64,000 nt of DNA from Antedon mediterranea. Taxonomy: Eukaryota; Echinodermata; Crinoidea; Comatulida; Antedonidae. Below the pieces are notes generated by a model, which saw only the letters and a list, made by a program, of their open reading frames with translations, was not told where the DNA came from and searched no databases. Position 1 is the first letter of the stretch; each line of letters starts with the position of its first letter. Location of the stretch: the NCBI RefSeq assembly GCF_964355755.1, contig NC_092676.1, positions 24,534,288-24,598,287 of the forward strand, in the 5' to 3' direction. Both the position numbers and the translations under genes were made by a program. Of the stretch, positions 34,943-48,000 are shown one piece after another.

Positions 34943-37900
34943 TTCATTTTCATTTTTTTATTTGACCAACAAAACATAATATACAATGTATAAAGATGAA
35001 TTGGTCAGGGACTGCTAAAGTAATACGATTACTGTAACTACAAGAGTCAGCAGTCCCATGATCTTAACTAAAATAAATATATAATTTTATAAACAAATAA
35101 AGTATAAAGCTGTGAGTAAACAGAAAAAAAAAGAACAGATATGATAAACAAAAAACTTTGAATAAAATATACAAAAAAAAAAATAATTAAAGATAATTAT
35201 CAAGAAGGAAAGAGTCAATAGATGATAAAAGATGAGGAAAAGATTCAGTAACAGCTAATTGGCGTAATGAGGAAGGTAACTGAGACCAAAGTTTTGGGAA
35301 GCGGGAGGAGAATTACGAAGGGCCAGTGTTCGAGAAAAGAGATGATTAAAAGTGAGGTCTTCAGTGTATGTCTAGGAGTGATAGTGAGATTCTGGATGAC
35401 AGAAAAGAGCAGCCAGTAAAGCCATAAAGACATTTAAAAATAAATTGAAAAAGGATTTTGTTGCGACGGTTTTCAAGAGACATGAGGTTAAAAGAATTTA
35501 ACCTGGTAAGGTATGGTATCTCTCCTCTTTTACATTTTAGAACTCTTCTTGTAAAATTTCGTTGGATGCGCTCTATGCGGATTGACTGGGACTTGGTTTG
35601 AGGCAACCAAGCAGGAAGTCCATAGTCAAGAATGGGTAAAATTAAAGATTTAAAAAGAGACAGTAAAGCAGGTTTTGAAGCATTATTAGCAATACTAAAA
35701 ATAAGCCCAGACATTCTGTTTGCCTTAGAAACAACATTATTTATATGTTCATTCCAGGATAATTTGTTGTCAAGAGTAAGACCAAGATATTTGTGTGAGG
35801 AGACAGTGAGAAGAGGTTGACCATTATAGAAATAAGTGTGAGGCATATACATTTTCTTCCGAGTAACATGCATCACTTTTGTCTTCTTTGGGTTAAATGA
35901 CATAGAATTTGCAGATGCCCATTTGTGAATGGAATGAAGATCAGATTGAAGAATTGTAGAGTCGGTATCTGAATGAATGGGTCTATAAATGAGAAGACCA
36001 TCAGCAAAGAGGACAGAAGTAGAGTTCAGAGTGGAGTTGATGTCATTGACAAATAAGTTGAATAAAAGAGGACCTAAAACGCTGCCTTGTGGCACTCCAG
36101 ATGTGACCAAACCTTTCAAGGAAACGTTACCGGCAAAACGAACACTTTGGGTTCTGTGGGTTAAAAAGGATGAACTCCAATGCCATAAGGGTCCGCAAGT
36201 GTTATATTGTTGAGCGAGTTTCTTAAGTAGGAGGTAATGAGGAAGTTTATCAAAGGCCTTTGACATGTACAAAAATACAGCATCGATGATGGGAGGTTGT
36301 GGCTTGTCAAGAATTGAGGACCAGCTATGAGAAATATTAGTTAGAAGAGTAGCACAAAATTTACCTTTTACAAAACCATGCTGGCCTGGGTACAATAGTA
36401 AAAACCACCCGATTCTGCTACTGTCAATAGGTATGTATCTGTATAACTATCAGCAAGTGTATGCTGTCTGCATAAATGCTGTACTTTTAACATACATAAA
36501 TTATAGAGTATTAACTCTGTAAAAACTCTGATAAATGTGAGGAGATGGTCTTTTTTACAATTTTCTCAAGACACTTGCAGATGATTGAAGTAAGGGCAAC
36601 TGGGCGATAGTTTCACAAAGTGGATGTATCACCAGATTAAAAAATTGGAACAACTTCTGCATGTTTCCACTGGAGGGGAAGACTTCCAGAGTTAAGAGAT
36701 TGTGAGAAAATAGTATACAGGGGATAAGAAATAGGCAAAGAAATAGCCTGAAGAAGCCAAGGTGAAAAGTTTTCAGGACCAGGTGAAGCAAACGATGAGA
36801 ATGTAGAGAGGGCATCAGCAACATATTTAGGAGTAAAGTCAATGTTATCCAATGGAGGAAAGGATGGAGATTGGATATTGCAAGCAGGAGGTGTAGACGG
36901 AAGGAGATTAGGAGGTAAAAAGGAATTAAAAACAGAGCAAAAGTAAGAATTAAAAGCATTGGCAATATCATATGGAATTTCTAAAGATCTGATTATTAAC
37001 ATTAAATTTTTGCGAGGTAACACAGGTCGATTTTTTATATTTAACAAATGTCCAAAAACGTTTACGATTATTGTCTGAGCAAAACAAATTGTCCACATAA
37101 GTTCCATAACTCTTCCGTACAAGACATTTTACACGGTTTCTCAATTTCTTATATATTTCCCAGTCTGAAATGCATTTAGTTAACTTAGCTTTCTTGAAAA
37201 GTATTCTTTTCTTTTGAATCAGTTTTTTAATATCTTGTGTAATCCAAGGGTCTGTATGTTTGCGTGCTTTTCTAACTGTCTCTAACAGCAGCATCGAGCA
37301 AGTCCATGAATCCTTCTAGAGACTTATTAACGTCTGTACTGTCTAAGAATGCACACCAGGGAGCCAGATGAATCAAATTATTTAAATGACCAAAATCAGC
37401 TTTAGAGCGTTGCAAGAAGCTTTGTGTCGTCGACTTTGGTTGAACAGATTTGAAAAACGATTGCATAGTGATCAATATCGACTGGATTATCCGAGATTTT
37501 AGTTGATATCTTTTCTGGCGAGCATGTAAATAATAAGTCAATAATAGTTCCATATTGATGATCATTTGAAGGTCGTGTAACTGTATCAATCAGTTGGGTA
37601 AAGTCCATAGGTTCAGTGATGTCAGATAGTGCAGTGAAGTCGGGGTGAGATGTATCGCACCAGTTGACATTAAAATCTCCAGTTAACAGAATGCAATCAA
37701 ATTTATAGAACTCCTGTTGCAAATCAGAAATAGAAGTATGGAAGTGATTCCAAAAATCTTTCTTAGCATTTGGAGGCCTATATAATGTACCAATCAATAC
37801 ATTTAGATGTCCTACTTTTCAAGAAATCCAAATAAGTTCAAGATTGTCGTCAACATGGTAAAGTTTTGATGAAAAATCTGTTCTGATAGTCATGAACACT

Positions 37901-39013
37901 CCTCCACCACGCAAGTTACGATCTTTTCTATAGATATTGTAATCATTTAGGTTGAGAATTGAAGATGGAAGGCTAATGTCCAGCCATGTCTCTGTTACGC
38001 AGATAATATCACATGGATTTATTGTTAAATAAGCAGCCAAGTCAAGACTTTCGTGTCTTATACTCCTAGCATTAAAGCTAATACAGTTCAGTGATTTGTT
38101 TCTCCTAAATGTTGGCAATTGAGTAAGGCTACAGTCATGTACTTGAATAGTTTCAGGATCGTGTTCATCATTGGCAGTTAAATCAAACATAGGTAAAGCA
38201 GAGAGTAGACACCGTGGGCAAATAAATGTGTTTAAGTTATTTACCTGAAGCTGTGACCTAAATGCAATTGCATTAAGTTTTCCGCATTTCATGTGACATT
38301 TCAAGTTGCATTGAACACAATCTAAAGCTCTATGGGTTGATGTCACAGCACGTTGACAAACAGAACATGGAGTTTTCACTGGACCAGGATTCAATTCAAT
38401 ATCACCAGATAAGGCAATAATATTAAAAGTACAAGTTGAGTTATTGTGATAAGCGATTGGAAATCCAAAATAATGATTGATTCTTTTAGTCTTGAGAAGT
38501 AACACCTTGTTCAAGTGAACTCTTTTTACAGGATTGAAGTAGGATGCATTTTCACCGTTTTCAATGTCCGTATTAGTGAGTAATTGTCTATTAATAGCAA
38601 AGATGTAGAGATGAGAACTACTAAGCCAATAAACCTCAATATTAAGGTAGCAGCTTTGGCTTTCTTTTGTCCCTGTTGTTTATATGGGCCATGTCTAGGC
38701 AGGATGTTCAACAATAGACAAAGCTTGTCCATTGTTTTTACCCTACCAAAACAAAACCAAAGCCTACGTATACCTTCTAGAAATGCACTCAATTTACAAT
38801 CTTCAGCTTAGAATAAAACTCTAAAAAAAGTATATTTTCTCGAAAAGTATCCGTCCAAAATCCATAAGCCAATAAAGTTTGCCGTAAGGTACCAGTATAG
38901 ACTCTGTAAAATCGGTAAATCAGTGTGAAACTCCAATAAAACTGAAAATTAACTTCCAAAAGACAACAGAGGTCCAGCCTCCATGCTTACATTAAAATAA
39001 TTGTTGACTAATC
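34943..39013 (-). mobile_element. 2A-bearing LINE (CR1-like), full-length but broken
   Basis: A 4.07 kb non-LTR retrotransposon on the minus strand, flanked by TAGAT (34938-34942 and 39014-39018). Order: 5' leader; ORF start at 38514 with a 2A-type motif; a PHD-like Cys/His finger (CSVCQRAV...CVQC...CHMKC...CPRC); apurinic endonuclease (SFNARSI, VTETWLD, RGGGVFM, TLYRPP, LTGDFNVNW); a linker; and RT (VALTSII, QHGFVKGKF, SGVPQGSVLGPLLFNLFVND, FADG). Breaks: an in-frame TGA at 37819, frameshifts near 37430, 37280, 37100 and 36640, and an altered stretch near 36390-36540. The RT motif FADG in place of FADD would inactivate it. The 3' end has AAATAAAA on the minus strand near 34965. It is CR1-like by domain layout; the clade was not proved. 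Confidence 0.88.
38380..38403 (-). other. 2A-type ribosome-skipping motif in LINE ORF
   Basis: Residues 38-45 of the 38514 ORF read DIELNPGP, preceded by ALSG. This fits the D(V/I)ExNPGP consensus where the ribosome skips the last Gly-Pro bond. The PHD-like finger starts 5 residues later. 2A motifs at this place are known in LINEs of sea urchins and other invertebrates. Confidence 0.8.
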
Positions 39014-39096
39014 TAGATACATATTCTACGCGGTTTTCCGCTTACCGTTACAGCTTGTCTGTGTAAATTTAGCTATTTCCACTTCTAGCAATACGA

Positions 39097-42000
39097 CTAA
39101 ACAACAGTTACTTTTTCCTCCACATAAGTGTTGCCAACTAAATGATTGTTTTTACATTCACTAGTGTCTTTATTTTCCTTATAATCCACCATGTAGCGAT
39201 CCGGTGCAAAATACTGTTGGTAAAGTGGAGCCAACAACAACGTTACTGACGAAACTAAGTACAGGCCAGTACATAGATATAGGGCGGGGTTGTAGGAACC
39301 CGTCGAGTCATATAATGAACCTGTTAAGAAACAAATCAATAGCAGTTAAAAATTATTTATTTTTACTGTTCTTAATATATTGTCAACATTGCACTCGTTG
39401 TCCAGAGTACCATCCGCGATCATGTACGTATAATCTCTCCATGTCAATGCCGTTTAAACTAGAACATAAAGCAAGGACGTAAACGCAACACAATCGTGTT
39501 GACCAATGACAGGCGACAGTTCGAATACTCCATCGCTTGTGATTGGTCAACTCCCTTACGTTGCGTTACGTCCTTGTATTGCGTCTCAAGTGGGAACTGG
39601 GCATTAATCAATTTCAACTTTATTTATTTATCACTCTGCAGTTGCTCAAGCATACTTTAGGCATTGTGCTTAATTCAATAGCATTCAAAAGTACTTTGAC
39701 AAAAACCAGTTTGAAATAAAAATGAATAATGTGTTATTACATAGAAAAGAAAATGTGACATTTTTAGGTGTAATTTTAAACGAAAATCTTAACTGGAAAC
39801 ATCACATACAGCTTATTAGGAAAAAAATGTCTAGGGCAACTGGTATACTTTTAAAAGTAAGAGAATTCTTTCCTCATAAAGTCCGTATTAGTCTTTATAA
39901 CACCTTAGTATTACCTCACCTTCAGTATGGTAACTTAATATGGGGAAATACATACAAGAGCACGTTAGAAGTAATACTAAAACTCCAAAAGAGAGCTGTA
40001 AAATGCATTACCTTCTCTAAATCCAGACAAGCTTCAGAGCCACTGTTTAAGAAACTAAAAATATTAAACGTTTATGATTTTTACAAAGTAAACGTCATAG
40101 GATTTATGGCAAACGTTAAATTCAATGAATTACCACATCACATTTTAAATATTTTTAATTACTGTGACAGTATTAGGCCTACTCATAACCTCAGAACAGA
40201 AACTGAATTCGAAATTCCCTTCACAAGACTAACTTACAGTCAACAGTTTATACATATATATGGACCAAAATTGTGGAAAGAATTCACTTGTAATGGTGGT
40301 AATTTTCATTCATTCAATCTTTTATTTCGGAAACTCTGGTCCATAGAAAGTAAATTACATATAAATGAAATAAATAAAATAAACAAAATTACTACTATTC
40401 ATCTCAGGATGGCATTCCATCTGGAGAGCATCTTCGACTTAACTAAGACGTTGCTTATAATCGTTGAGATTAAAATATTTTTGCTTGCATTAAGTCTACA
40501 CAGCAGGCCATATATTGATATTCTTAACAATTCATAAAAAGAGGGAATTCTACGTTCCGTAAACATGAGGCTGCCACTGCAATGTCGAGGCCTTTCCAAC
40601 AACATTCTTAAACCATTATTGTAGCATACCTGGAGAGATCGCAAGGTACCTTGATTATAGTTGCACCATAATGTAGCACAATACATATTTATGTTCTAAA
40701 TAAAACACATTTCACATTGATAGAACACATACTAAATTTTCTGACCAAGGAGTTGGCTCGGAGATCTGTATTTCCGCTTTATATCAAACTCATCACATAA
40801 ATCCAAGGATATAACATGACCAAGATATGTGGTTGAGTCAACATATTCTAATAAACCGGTTATTTTAAAGAAACAAAATAAATGTATAAAAAAACAGGTC
40901 AAAAAATACTTTTTATCACTATATGCTGATTAAAAACACACCTTTGTTTTATTTAAGTTCTATGTACTTGTTCTTATGTAAAAGGGTCCTACAAAAAAAC
41001 GAAGCTGTAGAAATAGAAATCCAATAAGAAGTCATATTAATTCGCTTGATTCGAGCCCAAACTAAATTTACAGATGGTTTAAAAATGGACATATTAATTA
41101 ATTAATACCAATCCTTTAAATGTTAATGAAGCGTAAACTCAAGTTATTAGGGAGTTTTCGCAATCTTACGAATACGATAACGAAAACGGATACGTCACGC
41201 ACACGTATTCGTTTTTCGTAAGCCAGTTAAAATCTGTTTCGCATGGCAACGAAATATTAAAGATGTATTGTCCCTTTGTCAAATTAAAAAAAAATAAAAA
41301 TAAAAAGATTTCGAAAAAAAGTGGGTCATTTTGAAGTATTATAATAGTTATTAACTTTCACCAAAAAATAGTTGGAAAAAAATCATTTAACTGAAATACA
41401 GACGTTTTTTGGTTAAAAAAATAACTTTGACTTCCAGTCAAAGTTTTCGATCAAAACATATCTCATAATGCAATGCACATATTTGGCTACTCTGTATGCA
41501 TAATCATAAAACTTCCTTGCGATCTGTGTGAAAACACCTTCTCAACCGTGACAAGTTGTAAACAATCCTAATTAGCATCATGCATAATGTATACTCATGG
41601 TTTGAAATCTTTGTTTACTTTGTTTTTCAGACGAAATGTAATCAAATTAATTTAGCTATTAATTACGTAAAATTGTTGTTTTTGTCTCGAATTTTCGACT
41701 TAAAGTGAATAACTTTAATATTACTTTGATATGGCCAATTAAAATTTAGTATATTTTGACCTTCATTTTTTTGTGTTTCAATGGACAATACATCTTTAAG
41801 GGTGCCGTCCAAAATATGACTGTGGTAAACTTGAGCGAAGGGCAGGTACGTGTTGCTTGGTGCTTGGCTGCCTAGGCCTAGCGTAACATCAAAGCGAGTG
41901 AGGACTTTAAAAACTGCTATTTATCAAAATTGACTTGGCATTTTAGTAAATTACTTTAGTAAATTACTTTCAATAAAAGTATAATTATATTATAATCATA

Positions 42001-45000
42001 ATCAACTAGAATTACGCGTACTTCTGCAACTTTAATCGACAATATTTTTTGTAATAATCTATACGATAACATTTCTTCCGGAATTCTATATTCGGACATC
42101 TCGGATCACTTTCCTGTTTTCTTGTTAATACATAAATCAGAACCTCTCCAACACCTGAAACCTAAATCAAAATATATATACATAAAAAAAGTCAATGACA
42201 TTTCAATTTCTGCCTTAAGTAATGATTTGTCAAATGTTGACTGGACTAGTATTTATAACTCCAATGAACCCAATGAGGCATATGCTTTATTCAACGACAT
42301 ATTTAGTACATTATATAATAACAACATTAAAACCACTCGTTCCAGACGCAATATTCGGAAAGAAAAAAACCCTTGGATAACTAAATGCTTAATTAAATCT
42401 ATCGACAAAAAACACAAATTATATAAAACATTTCTTATATCTAAAAAGCAAAAGGACAAAGATAAATATGTTAAATATCGAAATGTACTTACCAAAATCC
42501 TTCGTACTGCCCAAAAGAATTACTTCAGTGACAAATTTGAATTCCATAAAAATAACATCCAAAAAACCTGGCAAACAATAAATGGAGTCCTTGGCTAGAA
42601 ATCTCGTAAACCGTTTCCTTCTCACTTTATTAACAATGACATTGAATTAAATAATCCTCAACAAATTGCAACTGAATTCAATCATTATTTTACTAGTATA
42701 GGGCCAAATTTAGTTAACAAAATACATGTGTCGGATAATGATAATTATACTAACTACCCTACCTCTTCCATGTGTGCACTCTCTCTTTCTTAGTCCTGTA
42801 ACCGAACATGAAGTTGTCAGTATAATACTTTCCCTCAAAGATAATAAATCTCCTGGGTTTGATGGGTTTTCCAATAAAATTATTAAACGTGTTTCTAATT
42901 TTATATGCAAACCCTTAACTCACATTTTTAATACTTCTTTTCAAACCGGTATTTTTCCTGATTCTTTTAAGATAGCTAAAGTCATCCCTATCTACAAGAA
43001 AGAAGATCCTCATCTTTTCAATAACTACAGACCAATCTCCCTACTTCCTTGTTTCTCAAAATTAATTGAAAAAATAATGCATAATCAAATTTCTTCCTTT
43101 TTAACTAAACATAACATTTTATTTAAAGGCCAATATGGTTTCAGGAAAAAGTATTCAACAGATCTTGCTTTATTAGATATTTTTAACAAAATTACAATTG
43201 CCCTGAGTAAAAATGAGTTTTCTGTTGGCATTTTCCTTGATTTATCTAAGGCCTTCGATACTATTAACCACGATATTTTAATTCATAAACTTTCAAATTA
43301 CGGTATCAGAGGCCTTCCTTTAAAACTAATTAAAAGCTACCTTTTCAATCGTGTTCAGTTTACTTCCTTAAATAATTTTAACTCTTCCTATTCCCGTTTA
43401 ACCTGTGGTGTTCCCCAAGGATCGATTCTTGGACCACTCTTATTCCTGATTTTTGTTAACGATATACCAAACAGCTCTAAATTACTAAATTTTATCTTAT
43501 TTGCTGACGACACAAATATTTTTTTCTCTCATCCTAAACTAAATATCTTGTTTAAAATTGTCAATGATGAGTTACTTAAAGTTTCAAATTGGCTCAAACA
43601 CAATAAATTAACTCTTAATACATTCAAAACGAACTATATAATATTTTCTAAACGTAAAATTTCAAATTCTTTAAATGAACAAATATACATTGATAATAAA
43701 ATGATCAAACGAGTTAATGAAACACAATTTTTAGGAGTAACCATAGATGCCTCTCTGACTTGGAAACTACATATAAATAAAATCAGTAATCTAGTTTCTA
43801 GAAATGTTGGAATATTGAACAAATTAAAACATATCTTCCCTTAAAAAACCTTATTAACCCTTTATAATACTTTAGTTTTGCCTTACCTTTCTTATGCCAA
43901 TTTATGTTGGGCAATTACTCTAGATAAATTTAAATAAATTTAATACGTTATGCCCATGGACAAGTCTAGAGAAAACTCAAATTGACCGCCTTTTTAAACT
44001 ACAAAAACGTGCACTTCGGATTTGCGCGGGAGAATCATTTAGAGCCCATACAAAATTACTTTTTAAAAGATTTAACGTTTTAAACATTTATGATTTAAAT
44101 AAATTACAAGTTGCCTCATTTATGTACCGTTTATCTAACAATTTACTGCCTTCACATTTTAATGCTTTATTTACAAGAATTGACGAACGCCATTCCTATA
44201 AAACCCGATCTTCTGTTAACAATTATATCCTTGATAATTTAAATGTTAAGGCTCGACGATTTTCTATGTATTATTTTGGTCCCAAACTTTGGACTTCACT
44301 CTCAAATGAACTTAAACAGAAATCTTCCTTTTCTAGTTTTAAATCTAATTTCAAACACAAAATGGTGTCAGAATATGCTACATAATTTTTCGCCGATCTT
44401 TTATCCTTATTTATTTGGTGGTGATACATGGCATTAAATCCTTCACCCTGGTATTCAATAATCTCCGCTACATTGTATCGTTATACTTGTTATTATACCA
44501 TATTTAATTATATTTCATATTGTACTCTAATTGTTATCATTATCCCTTTTATCATTATATTATATAATTGCCTGTGTAAGTGCCAAATCCAAGCTAGGTA
44601 TACTGTGCTTGTGTTCACTGAAGGGTGTCAAGTGAACAGGTGACCAACCATATGGGTTATGCTAATGAGGGCATAGCTTGCTTGGGCTGTGGCTGGCAGT
44701 TGGATAGTTAGGCTTGTTGGGTAAGGACCTAGCAAGCACCAAAGGCTTACTTAGAAGCCTATAGAAGTGGTAGATGTACCGAGGCTTACTTAGAAGCCTA
44801 TAGAAGTGGTAGATGTACCAAGGCTTACTTAGAAGCCTATAGAAGTGGTAGATGTACCAAGGCTTACTTAGAAGCCTAAAGCTGTAGTACAGTAGTAATT
44901 GATATAGTGTATAGCTATAGCTGCACATGTTATCCAGGCATATCTTTGGTAAGCAATTGAGACTTATCTTATTATTATTATTAAGTTGTAATTATTTTAA

Positions 45001-48000
45001 ATCAAGAATTATTTATATTGTATTGTTTAATCTATGACTTATTTAGATACTTATGTAAGGTCTATTATTATTGTATAGAATTATTTATGTTGTACTGTAT
45101 GATAGATACCGTATATATTATTTTGTAATCATTATTTATTTGTTATAGTAAATCGGATCAAGTTGGAGAACAATTAAATTCCGCATTTGCAAGAAACTTG
45201 TTTGTGCAGTTATAGCCTGGTTTATCTTAACTTCTATAATTTAATTTTTTTATTTTTTTTTTTTTATTTTATGTACTTTCACTATTATATATTCATATTT
45301 TAGTCTACTCTGTAGCAATGTTAGTATACTTATAGGCATACGGGAGTCACGACTTAAAGTTCAGTGAACTTATTGTGACTTCCATCCACCCACATTTAAT
45401 ATATGTTATGTAAATGTAAATGATATATATATATATATATATATATAAGTGAGTGGAAAAAAATAAATAAACGAAACGAAACGATTCATGAATCATTCCT
45501 GATTCAAATGCAAAATGTGCAAAATAGATCAAAAACTATACTCGTTTTGTAGTTACGAATATGACCGGTGATATTCGTCAACACGAATACGCTTTACGAA
45601 TATGAAATGGGGATCAGCTCAAAAGTTTCACAAATGTGTGACGTATCCGTTTTCGTTATCGTATTCGTAAGGTTGCGAAAACTCCCTATTACCTTGTATG
45701 AACGGGCCTATAAGATTCCCAACTCCACTCCATACCAAAACAATGTTTGCTGATGTTTTACTTCTTCTCGCACCGAATATTTCCAAACCAGTGGACAACT
45801 GAAGTCCATTATATACTCCTCTTGGAAGACCGTAACCTATTGTAAAAACATACACCACCTTAAGTTTCATACTAAGCCCGCCGACGGGTATGTGTCTCGA
45901 TCACCAAGTACACACGTCATATCTATTGGCGCATAGCCGCGTAGAGCATCGTGAAAACGAAACATTGCCGTTCGATTCGCCGGAACGAAACCGTGCCGGA
46001 ACAGGAGTGAACGACCCTTTACTCTCTTTAAGTGAGTCAGCTACCCCTTATATAACATATTGGAATCTGGGCTCTCAGTGTGACTGAACGTACTTTGTCG
46101 TAATAAAACAATAGGCCTCATACCTATATCGTTTAAAGATGTATTGTCCCCTCTGAAAATAATTTTTAACTTTTTGTTGAATATGCCATTTTAATGTCAC
46201 CTAATAGTTATTCACTTTTGGATAAAATTGGATCTAAAAAATGTATTTACCTGAAAAAACTGTAATTTTAAGCTAAAAAATGGTCAAATTTGCTGCTGCC
46301 AGCCAATGGATTTTTAGATGTATTTAACCATTTATTATGTTATTTATAAGGTAAAACATTATTTTTTTCGGTAATTTTTCTACGGAAGTAACTTTATTAA
46401 AGCTAAAAAACAACCTATTCAAAGTCTGATTTAATTAATCTTCATTTTTCATGTTTTTGGGGACAATACATCTTTAAATAAATTATTTAATTTAATTTTA
46501 ATAAATGTAGGCCTATACATCATATGGAGGAGAAACAAATGTTGGGCATCATACCCACTAAAGGGAAACAAGCGGCAGGAGAAAGGCCTACTCACCACAG
46601 AGAAAACAAGATACAACTTACAAAATGTTATACACATTATTAGGATCGTATTCGTGGTCAACGTCAAGCCTACGCTCACAATCATTAATACCAATAAGCT
46701 GACTGGTAGACAGTATATGAGTGGAAAGGGTATTCGTGGAGCAACTAAGATAATTATGACCTTTGAGAATGCATCTCCAATGGCTAGTACAGTGATTCCT
46801 GTCGCACTCTTCTGGTTGCTCAATCCAATAGATTCGAGAAAGGTTGCCTAAGATAGTAAACAAACCATGATAAACACAGAAGAGATCAGTTTGGTTCCAA
46901 TTTAGTACCAATTTTTATACCAATCAAGCGAACGATTGGATTAACCACCCTCTTGTCAATCATTGATAAATTTGCATGTGTTCTGTTGGAACCAAGATTT
47001 AATAAGAATCTAAAATATATACGAATATTTGTAAATACATTTTATATTACGCATTTCACAAAAAAATGTCGTCTCGAATGCGCTGTGGACTTAATATGTT
47101 ACACTTTTTAACTACATGATTCAATTCTGCCCTGGTACTGCGCCACTTCCACTGTCCACGACAGAGCTAGTACATCAGAGTAACCCCTACGTTTTGAAAG
47201 ATGTACAAGGTTCTTTAAGGTGCACATGACTATACAATATGCTTCAATTCTCCCCTGGTACGGCGCCACTTCGCATGTCCACGATAGAGCTAGAGTACAT
47301 CAGGGTAACCACTACTCTCGAAAGATGTACAGGGTTATTTAAAGTGCACATGAGCATTTTGTTTACACGGGACCTATGGTTTATATACCTTAATTATCCG
47401 AGAAGACTCATAAAACCATGTGGCGAGAGAACCTCGAATCATCATAGTTATATGGATAAGGTTCTACTGTCTTAATCGGACGGCCACTCACAAATAAGTT
47501 AGAAATAAAATCTTAACAAGTTTAAACTTACCATGTAAACATACTGAAATACTAAAGCAAGGTAACAAGTAAAAGTTGCCAAACTGAATAACCAGACCTC
47601 AGGAAAACAAAGTAAACTCCTCGCCGATTGTGAAGTCCTTTTTGTTTCCATAGCCCCAATCTTACAAACATCAACATTAGTAGGCTTAGTAAAAAATATA
47701 CAGCAGAACATTCCAGCAATAAAAATCACAGCTGCAGATATACGGAATGTCCATCTCCAACCAATATGTTCTAAACTAAACTCAATCAAATTGCTCATGG
47801 CAAAATTACCTAAAAAAGTATGAAAATTACATTAGGCGATAGTAGACCCATACATTGTGTAAAATGAGTATATATTTATATATATTTATATATATATTTA
47901 TATTTAAAATCATGGATTTTTTAAACAGTTGATGTTTACGTAGAGTATTTGAATAACGTCACAGAGAGTCTAATTCTTTTCAAGTTAAAATAAGGTACAG

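Larger units (their letters stand above)
34528..39075. mobile_element. MITE family C, copy 3, split by a MITE D and a LINE
   Basis: Three pieces (about 34528-34584, 34883-34942 and 39014-39075) rejoin into one family C element. GGTAATAA...TTTTTCCTA is followed by TATGACCATT...GGGCGGTTTCCGCTCTGG, then by ACATATTCTACGCGGTTTTC...TGTCTGTGTAAATTTAG. The interruptions are MITE D (34585-34882, TA duplicated) and the 2A-LINE (34943-39013, TAGAT duplicated). Confidence 0.8.
41995..45470 (+). mobile_element. 5'-truncated LINE with near-intact RT, nested in H
   Basis: Starts inside the endonuclease (ATLIDNIFCNN...SDISDHFPVF). A linker frame follows at 42122-42598. The main RT frame at 42726-43844 has KSPGFDGFSNKII, KVIPIYKK, NYRPISLLPCFSKLIEKI, GFRKKYST, GIFLDLSKAFDTINH, CGVPQGSILGPLLF and FADDTNIF, with the catalytic FADD kept. 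The C-terminus is at about 43960-44385 (RLFKLQKRALRIC, FGPKLWTSL). Breaks are a stop at 42596, a frameshift near 42780 and a stop at 43842. The 3' region contains a 39 bp minisatellite and an (AT)n run. CR1/Jockey-like by motif set. Confidence 0.85.
41149..45687. mobile_element. Inverted-repeat element H, expanded by nested insertions
   Basis: Left end AGGGAGTTTTCGCAATCTTA (41149) and right end at 45687 are reverse complements over about 50 bp, to GGATACGTCAC. Flanks are ATT on both sides, or TA one base further in. The original element was probably a short MITE; it now contains MITE B (41257-41799) and a LINE (about 42000-45470). Its right end abuts the exon 5 splice donor of the transporter. 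Confidence 0.75.

Noticed and set aside
42726-43844. 372-codon frame considered as an intact gene
   Set aside because: It is LINE RT without a complete endonuclease, ends at a premature stop and continues in another frame.
44662-44928. 88-codon minus-strand frame with a repeated motif (YIYHFYRLLSKP)
   Set aside because: It is the translation of the 39 bp minisatellite in a LINE 3' region.
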